Assembly: GCF_025137375.1 (NCBI RefSeq)
Contig: NZ_CP073720.1
Location: 310,001 to 374,000, forward strand
Reading direction: 5' to 3'
Source of the DNA: Dactylosporangium fulvum
GTDB lineage: Bacteria > Actinomycetota > Actinomycetes > Mycobacteriales > Micromonosporaceae
DNA length: 64,000 nucleotides
In this document: in pieces, positions 9,752 through 18,420 of the stretch
Layout: each line of letters begins with the position of its first letter
Numbering within the stretch: position 1 is the first letter of the stretch
The notes under the pieces: model-generated
Told to the model about the DNA's origin: nothing
The model's database searches: none
Seen by the model: the letters and a program-made list of their open reading frames with translations, nothing else
Translations under genes and position numbers: made by a program

Positions 9752-9773
9752 AGTTAGAAGGTAGTTGCTAACT
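9752..9773. promoter_or_regulatory. Inverted repeat at the toxin-antitoxin promoter
   Basis: AGTTAG at 9752-9757 and CTAACT at 9768-9773 are perfect 6-bp arms separated by 10 bp, immediately upstream of the antitoxin ATG on the minus strand. The local AT content is above its surroundings. Position and symmetry fit an autoregulatory operator bound by the Phd-like antitoxin. Confidence 0.45.
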
Positions 9774-9855
9774 CTGCTGATGGCTACCGAAGTTCATGAG
9801 GTCCCCGATGAGACCGGAACGTTTCCTGCCCCGTCTGATGAGGTAGACGTCTGCT

Positions 9856-11262
9856 GTGAAGCAGCGCAGGTACGGCTTTGTGGTGGTGGCCAATCGGCTG
9901 CCCCTTGACCGCACCACCGACGAGCGGGGGGAGCAGTGCTGGACCCGCAGTCCCGGTGGGCTGGTGAGTGCGTTGGAGCCGATCGCGCGGAGCGCCGGCG
10001 GGGCCTGGGTGGGTTGGACCGGCAGTCCGGACGACGCCACCGAGCCGTTCGAGGCTGATGGGGTGTACCTGCGGACGGTGCCGTTGAGCGGCGAGGAGGT
10101 CGACCGCTACTACGAGGGACAGTCCAACTCGACGATCTGGCCGCTGTTCCACCACGCGGTCGAGCAGCCGACGCACCGCCGCGAGTGGCGCGTGGCGTAC
10201 GAGGCGGTCAACCGCCGCTTCGCCGAGGCGGCGGCGGAGGTCGCCGACGACGGCGCGACGGTGTGGGTGCACGACTACCAGTTGCTGCGGCTGCCGCAGC
10301 TGTTGCGCGACCTGCGGCCGGACCTGCGCATCGGCTTCTTCCTGCACATCCCGTTTCCGCCGGTCGAGCTGTTCATGCAGCTGCCACGGCGCGCCGAGCT
10401 GCTGCGCGGGCTGCTCGGCGCCGACCTGGTCGGCTTCCAGCAGCCGCTGGCGGCGCAGAACTTCCTGCGGCTCACCGCTGAGCTGCTCGGCCTGCAACCG
10501 CACGGCGAGCAGGTCGAACACCAGGGCCGCACGGTCACGGCCCGGGCGTTTCCCATCTCGATCGACGTGTCGGAGATCGACCAGATGGCCGCCGATCCCG
10601 AGGTGCAGGCGGAGGCCCGGCAACTGCGCCGGGAGCTCGGCGGTGATCGGCGGCTGGTGCTCGGCGTCGACAGGCTGGACTACACCAAGGGCATCGAGCA
10701 GCGCATCGAGGCGTACGGCGAGCTGCTCGCCGACGGCACGGTGAGCAACGACGAGGCCGTCCTCGTCCAGGTGGCCACACCGAGCCGGCAGCGGGTCGCG
10801 CAGTACCAGCAGCTGCGCGAGCGGGTGGAGCGCGAGGTGGGCCGGATCAACGGACAGTTCGGCGACGTCGGCCGGGTGCCGGTGCAGTACCTGTTCCAGT
10901 CCCGATCCCGGGAGGAGCTGGTGGCGCTGTACCTGGCGGCCGACGTCATGCTGGTCACCCCACTGCGCGACGGCATGAATCTTGTCGCCAAGGAGTACGT
11001 CGCGGCCCGTCGGGACGAGGGCGGCGCGCTGGTGCTCAGCGAGTTCACCGGCGCCGCCGACGAGTTGCACGGCGCGTTCCTGATCAACCCGTACGACGTG
11101 GAGGAACTCAAGCGCGGCATCAGCACGGCAATGCGGGCCGACCCCGAAGAGCTCACCGGCCGGATGCGCCGGATGCGTGAGCAGGTCCGCGAGCACGACG
11201 TGGACCACTGGGCCCAGGCATTCCTCCGGGCGCTCGGCCGCCCGGCCCTGCGCACCGCTTGA
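9856..11262 (+). CDS. otsA: Trehalose-6-phosphate synthase
   Basis: A 468-residue GT20 glycosyltransferase that joins UDP- or GDP-glucose to glucose 6-phosphate to give trehalose 6-phosphate. Signature elements are present: VVVANRLPL and [10 protein letters not shown] at the N-terminus, [30 protein letters not shown], the donor-site [16 protein letters not shown], and [18 protein letters not shown] near the C-terminus. Length is normal. No trehalose phosphatase (otsB) lies beside it, so the second step is encoded elsewhere. The gene stands alone and ends at a hairpin. Trehalose is a stress protectant and wall-lipid precursor in actinomycetes. Confidence 0.96.
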   Translation: MKQRRYGFVVVANRLPLDRTTDERGEQCWTRSPGGLVSALEPIARSAGGAWVGWTGSPDDATEPFEADGVYLRTVPLSGEEVDRYYEGQSNSTIWPLFHHAVEQPTHRREWRVAYEAVNRRFAEAAAEVADDGATVWVHDYQLLRLPQLLRDLRPDLRIGFFLHIPFPPVELFMQLPRRAELLRGLLGADLVGFQQPLAAQNFLRLTAELLGLQPHGEQVEHQGRTVTARAFPISIDVSEIDQMAADPEVQAEARQLRRELGGDRRLVLGVDRLDYTKGIEQRIEAYGELLADGTVSNDEAVLVQVATPSRQRVAQYQQLRERVEREVGRINGQFGDVGRVPVQYLFQSRSREELVALYLAADVMLVTPLRDGMNLVAKEYVAARRDEGGALVLSEFTGAADELHGAFLINPYDVEELKRGISTAMRADPEELTGRMRRMREQVREHDVDHWAQAFLRALGRPALRTA

Positions 11263-11263
11263 G

Positions 11264-11284
11264 CCGCCGTCGGCAGCACGGCGG
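11264..11284. terminator. Hairpin between convergent otsA and a small membrane gene
   Basis: CCGCCGT and ACGGCGG form a 7-bp stem with a 7-nt loop directly after the otsA stop. There is no T-run, which is usual for actinomycete terminators. It could serve both convergent genes. Confidence 0.45.
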
Positions 11285-11303
11285 GGCGGGTCGGGCGGTT
11301 CGT

Positions 11304-11540
11304 TCAGTGGTCGCTGATACCGCTGAGGGCGAGCGCCGCAATGACCGCCAGGAAGAACCCGAGGATCACGAACTCACCCGTGTGGCTCCATGCTGCTTTA
11401 CCGGCCCCGGTCGCGATTGCCTTCGCCCCGGCATGGTCCTGCCATGCGCGGCGGGCGACCGCGTACAGGAACCCGATGCCGAAGCCGACGACACCACCCG
11501 CCAGGAACCCTCCGAGGGTGACATGCGAGGAGTGGTCCAT
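11304..11540 (-). CDS. Small two-helix membrane protein
   Basis: A 78-residue protein from the ATG at 11540. It has one membrane segment near residues 8-26 (LGGFLAGGVVGFGIGFLYAV) and another near residues 57-74 (VILGFFLAVIAALALSG), joined by a short charged loop. Composition supports a real protein although the family is not recognised. An in-frame extension upstream to 11627 has poor composition and is not used. Function is unknown. Confidence 0.6.
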   Translation of the reverse strand: MDHSSHVTLGGFLAGGVVGFGIGFLYAVARRAWQDHAGAKAIATGAGKAAWSHTGEFVILGFFLAVIAALALSGISDH

Positions 11541-11636
11541 CTGTCGAGGATGACAAAGGCATAGCCGGACATGAATCGACCAGGTCGGGGAGCGATTCCG
11601 GGTTGTACCGCTGCCGCGCCCGATCACCGATTCAGG

Positions 11637-12401
11637 TCAGCGGCGGCCGACGATCAGGCGCAGCGATCCGGCGAACTGTGGCTGGGTGCGTAGGTGACCG
11701 TGGCGGGCATCCCAGGCGCCGGAGCCGAGGTCGGCGCGCAGCCGCTCGACGGCTCGGGCGGTGCTGGCCTGGTCGACGAAGCCCCAGGCGGACTGCGCGG
11801 CCCGGACGTGCGGGTCGAGCAACTGCTCAGGGCGCGCGTAGTAGGCCTCGGTGAAACCGTCGGCGCAGTCGATCGGGATGGGCACCTCGATGACCTCGGC
11901 GCTGGGCCCGATCATGTGCGCGATGGTGGTGATCGGCGGAAAGCGGCGGCGTTCCGCGGCGATCAGTTCCGGGGCGTACTCGGCCAGCCAGAGCCGGTCG
12001 AGGGCAGCACCGTCGAACGTCAGCACCAGCACCGGGCCGCGGGTGACCCGACGGAGCTCGGCCAGGCCGCGGGTGGTGTCCGACCACTGGTGCACGGTGA
12101 CGATGGCCATCGCCGCGTCGAAGGTCTCGTCGTCGAACGGCAGATGCTCCGCGGTGGCGTCCAGCGCCGGGACCGCGGTCGCCGGCCGCTGGGCGCGCAT
12201 CCGGGCGGAGGGCTCGACCGCGACGACGTACCGGTCGGCGGGCTCGTAGGAACCGGCTCCCGCGCCCACGTTCAGCACGGTCCGGGCTTCACCCAGCGCC
12301 GTGTGGATCACTGCCGCGATCCTCGGATCGGTACGCCGTCGGAGCACGTATCCGTGGCCCGTGGTCTCGTAGTCGACGTCGCCGCTCAATGCCTTGGTCA
12401 T
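11637..12401 (-). CDS. Class I SAM-dependent methyltransferase
   Basis: A 254-residue methyltransferase of the type-11 class. Motif I is VLNVGAGAGSYEP (about residues 42-54), the acidic end of strand 2 is VVAVEPSARM, and motif IV is FDAAMAIVTVHQWSD, followed by LAELRRVTRGPVLVLTFD. The substrate is not predictable. The ATG lies only about 6 bp after a -10-like TAGCGT, so the mRNA is probably leaderless. Its promoter closely copies that of the MerR-family gene just upstream, so it is likely a target of that regulator. Confidence 0.82.
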   Translation of the reverse strand: MTKALSGDVDYETTGHGYVLRRRTDPRIAAVIHTALGEARTVLNVGAGAGSYEPADRYVVAVEPSARMRAQRPATAVPALDATAEHLPFDDETFDAAMAIVTVHQWSDTTRGLAELRRVTRGPVLVLTFDGAALDRLWLAEYAPELIAAERRRFPPITTIAHMIGPSAEVIEVPIPIDCADGFTEAYYARPEQLLDPHVRAAQSAWGFVDQASTARAVERLRADLGSGAWDARHGHLRTQPQFAGSLRLIVGRR

Positions 12402-12407
12402 GCGATA

Positions 12408-12439
12408 ACGCTAAACCCGAACGCCAGGGTGCAGGTCAA
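12408..12439 (-). promoter_or_regulatory. MerR-type promoter of the methyltransferase gene
   Basis: Read on the minus strand, TTGACC is followed about 20 bp later by TAGCGT, then ATG 6 bp on. The long spacer holds an imperfect GC-rich dyad. The 32-bp element matches the one in front of the MerR gene (13378-13409) at 27 of 32 positions. Stretched 19-20-bp spacers with a central dyad are the hallmark of MerR-activated promoters. Confidence 0.6.
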
Positions 12440-12465
12440 GTCGGTTCCGTGGCGGAGGTCGTGGG

Positions 12466-13371
12466 TCAGGGGGTTGCTTGGCGTCGTTGGGTGAGCCACC
12501 GCATGACCTCGAGCGCGTGGGAGGTGGGGTCCGGGATGGGGTGGAAGACGTGTTCCACCAGGTCGTCGGCGATGACGAGCGTCAATCGCTCGTACAGCGT
12601 CAGGTCACCGGCGGTGAGGGTGGGCAGCTCGGCGGCGGCGGCCAGGCTGAGCCGAGGGTCGGGGATGAGCGGGTACGGCAGGTGCAGTCGGTGCACGAGC
12701 TCACGCTGGTATCCGGTCGACTGTGCGGACAGCCCGTACACCCGGGCCGCTCCGGCGGCGAGGATCTCCGCGTGGTGGTCGCGTAGCCAGACGGCATGGT
12801 CGGTGGTGCCTCGCGCACCGTGAACCTCCAGCAGGCTCCTGGGGAGATCGACGCCGGGTCGGCCGGTGAGCGGGTAGACGAAGATGACGCTTCGCCCGGG
12901 GCCGAGCGCGCGCAGGTCGACCGGGCGGCCGTCAGTGGCGTAGAAGCTGAGCGGCGGCAGCGGCTTGCCGACAAGTGTGGCCGGTGTGGCCGGTTGGGTC
13001 CTGGCGGTCGGGCCGCTGGTCGTCACCTGGCGCGCCGCCGCGTCGATGCGGGCGTCGAGGGCATCGCGCTGGGCGGTCAGTTCGCCGATGCGTTGCTGCA
13101 GGCTGACGACCGTGCTGCGGAAGGTCGCCAGGGCCGCGGCGCAGACGTCGTCGGAGCCGTCGGCGATCGACTCGACGAACGGGCGGGTCTCCTCGACGGT
13201 CAAGCCCAGGGCCATGAGTTCGCGGATTTGCGCGACCTGCCGTTCCGCGATCGGGTCGTACTCGCGGTAGCCGTTGCTCAGTCGCCGGGGCACGACCAGC
13301 CCGGCCGACTCGTAGTAGCGCAACGCTCGCACGGTCGTTCCGGTTCGGCGTGCCAGTTCACCCACCCGCAT
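12466..13371 (-). CDS. MerR-family regulator fused to a cysteine-less peroxiredoxin-like domain
   Basis: A 301-residue protein. Residues 1-70 are a MerR winged helix (MRVGELARRTGTTVRALRYY), residues about 75-112 a dimerisation coiled coil, and residues about 132-300 a thioredoxin-fold domain of the AhpC/TSA (redoxin) type: VIFVYPLTGRPG, then RVYGLSAQSTGYQ and RLTLVIADDLVEHVF. In active relatives of this domain type, as I recall them, the peroxidatic Cys follows a GARG sequence; here that segment reads GARGTT, with Thr at about 189, and no other Cys occurs in the domain. The only Cys in the protein is about residue 77 in the MerR part. The domain probably senses a ligand or partner rather than reducing peroxide. 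Confidence 0.8.
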   Translation of the reverse strand: MRVGELARRTGTTVRALRYYESAGLVVPRRLSNGYREYDPIAERQVAQIRELMALGLTVEETRPFVESIADGSDDVCAAALATFRSTVVSLQQRIGELTAQRDALDARIDAAARQVTTSGPTARTQPATPATLVGKPLPPLSFYATDGRPVDLRALGPGRSVIFVYPLTGRPGVDLPRSLLEVHGARGTTDHAVWLRDHHAEILAAGAARVYGLSAQSTGYQRELVHRLHLPYPLIPDPRLSLAAAAELPTLTAGDLTLYERLTLVIADDLVEHVFHPIPDPTSHALEVMRWLTQRRQATP

Positions 13372-13377
13372 CTGGCG

Positions 13378-13409
13378 ACCCTAAACCCGTACCCCGGGGT
13401 GCGGGTCAA
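13378..13409 (-). promoter_or_regulatory. MerR-type autoregulated promoter
   Basis: On the minus strand, TTGACC and TAGGGT are separated by about 20 bp. The spacer contains ACCCGTACCCC facing GGGGTGCGGGT (plus-strand reading), a 22-bp dyad with one mismatch. The ATG follows the -10 by about 6 bp, implying a leaderless transcript. It is the close twin of the methyltransferase promoter. Confidence 0.65.
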
Positions 13410-13489
13410 GGTGTTTGTCGTCGCGGTGGCAGCGCCGATGTTCTGTGCCAGTCTGGCCCGGCAGACACGGACAGGGCAGGGAGTGGGCG

Positions 13490-14755
13490 ATGACGACTAT
13501 CAGCCGGGTGATCGGGCGGCAGATCCTCGACAGCCGCGGCAACCCGACCGTCGAGGTCGACGTGGTGCTCGCGGACGGCTCGACCGGGCGCGCAGCCGTG
13601 CCGTCTGGTGCGTCGACCGGGGCGAACGAGGCGGTCGAGGTGCGCGACGGAGACCCCACGCGCTTTCACGGTCGGGGTGTCAGCAGGGCGGTCGCCGCCG
13701 TCAACGGTGCGATCGCCTCGGCGGTGACCGGCCTGGACGCGGAGGACCAGGCACTGGTCGACGAGACAATGATCGCGCTGGACGGTACGAAGGACAAAGG
13801 TCGCCTGGGCGCCAACGCGATTCTGGGGGTGTCCCTCGCGACGGCGAAGGCCGCGGCGCTCGCGCACCGCCAGCCGCTCTACCGCTACGTGGGCGGGGTC
13901 GGGGCTCGCCTGCTGCCGGTGCCGATGATGAACATCGTCAACGGCGGCGCGCACGCCGACAATCCGTTGGACTTCCAGGAGTTCATGATCGCCCCGGTGA
14001 GTGCATCAAGCTTCGCCGATGCCGTGCGGATGGGGTCCGAAGTTTTCCACACGCTGCGCCGGTCGTTGGCGAAGGCCGGGCACAGCACCAACGTGGGTGA
14101 CGAGGGCGGCTTCGCGCCAGATTTCGCGAATGCCGACGAGGCCCTCCAATTCGTCGTGCGCGCCATCGAGGACTCCGGTTATCAGCCCGGCACGGACATC
14201 ACGATCTGTCTGGACCCGGCCAGCTCGGAGTTCTTCCGCGGCGGCGCCTACGAGTACGCCGGTGAGGGCCGTCGGCGCACAATCGAGGAGCACATCGCGT
14301 ACCTGAAGGATCTGGCCGACCGGTACCCGATCAGCTCGATTGAGGACCCGATGGCCCAGGACGACATCGCCGGTTGGGAGCAGTTGACGGCCGAGGCCGG
14401 CGAGCGGCTGCAGCTGGTCGGCGACGACGTCTTCTGCACCGACGCCGACCGGCTGCTCGACGGTGTCGAGGGCGGCTACGCCAACGCGATCCTTGTCAAG
14501 GTCAACCAGATCGGCACGCTCACCGAGACCCTCAGGACGGTGGACACCGCGTACAAGGCCGGCTACCGGGTGGTGATGTCGCACCGCTCCGGGGAGACCG
14601 AGGACACCACCATCGCCGACCTCACTGTCGCGGTCGGCTGCGGCCAGATCAAGACCGGTTCGCTGTCGCGTTCCGACCGCACCGCGAAGTACAACCAGCT
14701 CATCCGCATCGAAGAGGAACTCGGACGCCAGGCCGTCTACGCGGGGGGCCGTTGA
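13490..14755 (+). CDS. eno: Enolase
   Basis: A 421-residue enolase converting 2-phosphoglycerate to phosphoenolpyruvate. Features include the N-terminal [25 protein letters not shown], the metal-ligand sequence [18 protein letters not shown], the catalytic-lysine region [13 protein letters not shown] and [12 protein letters not shown]. The ATG at 13490 is preceded by a purine-rich CAGGGAG; the longer in-frame start has no such support. The usual actinobacterial neighbours of housekeeping eno (septum-formation initiator/DivIC genes) are absent, so this may be a second, paralogous enolase. It is divergent to the MerR gene and convergent with fumA. Confidence 0.94.
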   Translation: MTTISRVIGRQILDSRGNPTVEVDVVLADGSTGRAAVPSGASTGANEAVEVRDGDPTRFHGRGVSRAVAAVNGAIASAVTGLDAEDQALVDETMIALDGTKDKGRLGANAILGVSLATAKAAALAHRQPLYRYVGGVGARLLPVPMMNIVNGGAHADNPLDFQEFMIAPVSASSFADAVRMGSEVFHTLRRSLAKAGHSTNVGDEGGFAPDFANADEALQFVVRAIEDSGYQPGTDITICLDPASSEFFRGGAYEYAGEGRRRTIEEHIAYLKDLADRYPISSIEDPMAQDDIAGWEQLTAEAGERLQLVGDDVFCTDADRLLDGVEGGYANAILVKVNQIGTLTETLRTVDTAYKAGYRVVMSHRSGETEDTTIADLTVAVGCGQIKTGSLSRSDRTAKYNQLIRIEEELGRQAVYAGGR

Positions 14756-14813
14756 GCCTCCGCCGCCGGAGGGGCGGCGTCGGCAGTGCGTGAGAAGCCC
14801 GTCGAGCGGGACG

Positions 14814-14843
14814 GCCCTGGTGGGAACCGCTTCCCACCAGGGC
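14814..14843. terminator. Bidirectional terminator between eno and fumA
   Basis: A perfect 13-bp stem, GCCCTGGTGGGAA and TTCCCACCAGGGC, with a 4-nt CCGC loop lies between the convergent genes. A second small hairpin (CCTCCG-CCGC-CGGAGG, 14757-14772) follows the eno stop directly. Confidence 0.8.
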
Positions 14844-14855
14844 GGACAGATGCGC

Positions 14856-16490
<1,635 letters not shown>

Positions 16491-16504
16491 GACCTCGACT
16501 GTAG

Positions 16505-16813
16505 TTACTCGACTCCGGCGAGCCTGAGCAGGGCCGCGGTCAGTGCGGCGGCGACCACTACGACGACGAACGGCAGCTTGCGCCAGGCGAGCACCGCGCC
16601 GACGAGCACACCGGCGGGGCGGGCGATCCCGACGAACTCGGTGCCGTCGAGCAGTGCCGCGGTGCCGATCAGTGCGGCCAGCAGGGCGACGGCGGCCAGC
16701 GTCAGGTAGCGCTTGACGGTCTCGGACACGGTCAGCCGCTCCCGCAGGACGGGCCCGGCGAAGCGCAGCGCGTAGGTGCCCACGGCCAGCGCAATGATGG
16801 CGACCCAGCTCAT
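16505..16813 (-). CDS. azlD: AzlD-type branched-chain amino acid export subunit
   Basis: A 102-residue AzlD-family membrane protein with about four short hydrophobic segments and the family start [21 protein letters not shown]. It pairs with AzlC to export branched-chain amino acids or analogues. The ATG at 16813 overlaps the azlC stop by 4 bp (ATGA), so the two subunits are translationally coupled. Regulation is probably by the divergent XRE-cupin protein. Confidence 0.88.
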   Translation of the reverse strand: MSWVAIIALAVGTYALRFAGPVLRERLTVSETVKRYLTLAAVALLAALIGTAALLDGTEFVGIARPAGVLVGAVLAWRKLPFVVVVVAAALTAALLRLAGVE

Positions 16814-17496
16814 CGTTCGGCCTTTTTCTTGTTCGGTACCGGCAGTGCCAGCGCCAGCGCGACGAGCGCGACGAGCACCGGCAGCCCGGCGGGCAGGAAC
16901 GGCGTGGTGAGCAGGGCGAGGGCGGCACCGGCGAGGGCGACCTTGACGGCGACCTTGTCTTTCAGTGACGGCAGGGTCAGGGCGAGCAGCGCGGCCGGGA
17001 AGGCGGCGTCGATGCCGAACGTGGCCGGGTCGCCGAGGGCGCTGCCGGCGACGGCGCCGACGGCTGAGGCGATGTTCCAGGTGACGAACAGGCCGATGCC
17101 GGTCATCCAGTAGGCGCGGCGGCGCCGGGCCGGGTCGTCCTGGGCGAGGGCGAACGCGACGGACTCGTCGGTCATCAGGTGGCTGCCGAGCAGCCGGGCC
17201 GTGCGGGTGTCGCCGAGCGGCTGGCTGCCGATCGCCAGGCCGAACGGCAGGTGCCGCGCGTTGAGCAGCAGCCCGGCGAGCACGATGGCCAGTGCCGTGG
17301 CGCCCGCACCGGCGAGGCCGACGGCGAGGAACTGGGCGCCGCCGGCGTAGACGACCAGGGACATCGCGATGATCTGGGACAACGGCAGGCCTGCGGCGGA
17401 GGCGATCGCGCCGAACGACAGCCCGACGACCACCCCGGCCGCGCACAGCGCGGTCACGTCCCGGGCGATCGGGTCTGTTCGGAGTATCGAACGCAT
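16810..17496 (-). CDS. azlC: AzlC-type branched-chain amino acid export subunit
   Basis: A 228-residue polytopic AzlC-family protein. Landmarks are [31 protein letters not shown] and [15 protein letters not shown], followed by [15 protein letters not shown]. The ATG at 17496 (MRSILRTDP) is chosen over the upstream in-frame ATG, which would run through operator copy 2. The first codons overlap operator copy 1. The LIV-E family exports branched-chain amino acids, sometimes toxic analogues. It forms an operon with azlD and probably fumA. Confidence 0.9.
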   Translation of the reverse strand: MRSILRTDPIARDVTALCAAGVVVGLSFGAIASAAGLPLSQIIAMSLVVYAGGAQFLAVGLAGAGATALAIVLAGLLLNARHLPFGLAIGSQPLGDTRTARLLGSHLMTDESVAFALAQDDPARRRRAYWMTGIGLFVTWNIASAVGAVAGSALGDPATFGIDAAFPAALLALTLPSLKDKVAVKVALAGAALALLTTPFLPAGLPVLVALVALALALPVPNKKKAER

Positions 17497-17561
17497 AGTT
17501 CGGTATGCTGAACCTGTCGGCATCGTTCGTCAAGCCGAATGCATCGTTCGCCACACCGAAC
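17477..17561. promoter_or_regulatory. Four-copy GTTCG-N6-CGAAC operator array
   Basis: Four 16-bp inverted repeats of form GTTCG-N6-CGAAC occur at 17477-17492, 17498-17513, 17525-17540 and 17546-17561. Copies 1 and 4 are perfect; copy 2 ends TGAAC and copy 3 ends CGAAT. Start-to-start spacings are 21, 27 and 21 bp, so copies within each pair lie on the same DNA face. The array fills the divergent azlC/XRE promoter region and enters the first azlC codons. Confidence 0.8.
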
Positions 17562-17571
17562 GGACCTCTGC

Positions 17572-18129
17572 ATGGACATGCGCAAGCCGCCGTTGGAGCT
17601 CATCGCGACCGCGTTGAAGCGCGAGCGCGAGCGGGAGAAGCTGTCGCTGAGTGAGGTGGCGAAGCGCGCCGGCATCGCCAAGTCGACGCTGAGCCAGCTC
17701 GAGGCGGGCGCCGGCAACCCGAACATCGAGACGCTGTGGGCCCTGGCGGTCGCGCTCAACGTGCCGTTCAGCCGGCTCGTCGAGGCGCCGCCGACCGCGC
17801 CGCACGTGATCCGGGCCGGCACCGGTCCGGTGTTCAAGTCCGACCAGGCCGACTTCGTCGGCACGCTGCTGGCGACCTGCCCGCCCGGCGCCCGGCGGGA
17901 CATCTACCTGATGACGGCCGAGGTGGGCGGCGCCCGCAAGGCCGAAGCGCACCTGCCCGGCACCGTCGAGCACGTGGTGATGATCAGTGGCCGGTTGCGG
18001 GTCGGCCCCGAGGATTCTCCGGTCGACCTTGACGTGCACGACTATGCGTCATTTCCCGGCGATGTCGCGCACGGTTATGCAGCGCTGCTTCCCGGCACCT
18101 CATTCGCCCTGGTTATGGAGCATCGGTAG
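17572..18129 (+). CDS. XRE-family regulator with C-terminal cupin
   Basis: About 185 residues. A lambda-repressor-like HTH occupies residues about 10-65 (LSLSEVAKRAGIAKSTLSQLE), followed by a cupin fold (about 100-180; GTVEHVVMISGRLRVG, PGDVAHGYAAL). The start at ATG 17572, or 17578, is used because the earlier ATG at 17539 lies between operator copies. This class often controls adjacent amino acid exporter genes, with the cupin as effector domain. It is divergent to azlCD and next to four matching operator repeats, so it most likely represses azlCD and itself. The effector is unknown. Confidence 0.88.
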   Translation: MDMRKPPLELIATALKREREREKLSLSEVAKRAGIAKSTLSQLEAGAGNPNIETLWALAVALNVPFSRLVEAPPTAPHVIRAGTGPVFKSDQADFVGTLLATCPPGARRDIYLMTAEVGGARKAEAHLPGTVEHVVMISGRLRVGPEDSPVDLDVHDYASFPGDVAHGYAALLPGTSFALVMEHR

Positions 18130-18148
18130 CCACCACAGCGGAAATGTC

Positions 18149-18194
18149 GCATTTGGGAGCCGCACCCGCGGTGGGCGCGGCCCGCACCAAATGC
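18149..18194. terminator. Long hairpin after the XRE-cupin gene
   Basis: GCATTTGG (18149-18156) pairs with CCAAATGC (18187-18194), with inner CCGC/GCGG pairing, starting about 20 bp after the stop of the XRE-cupin gene. No T-run follows. It is a likely terminator. Confidence 0.45.
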
Positions 18195-18420
18195 CGGGCC
18201 CTGCGCGGACCGAAATATCCCCGTTCGTCCAGGGCGTGACAGCGCTCTCCCGCTGGTAAGAAGGCGGAAGATCCGAGCAAGTCCTGGACGCATTTCGGCA
18301 CGCACATGCCGACCCCTGAAAAAGGGTCGCTGTCCCGGCTCTTTCGGCGCTCTCATCTGACTACCATCGAGTGTTCAGTGTGCGCTTCGGGAGGAGGCGG
18401 CAGCCGCACAAAGGGTGGTT

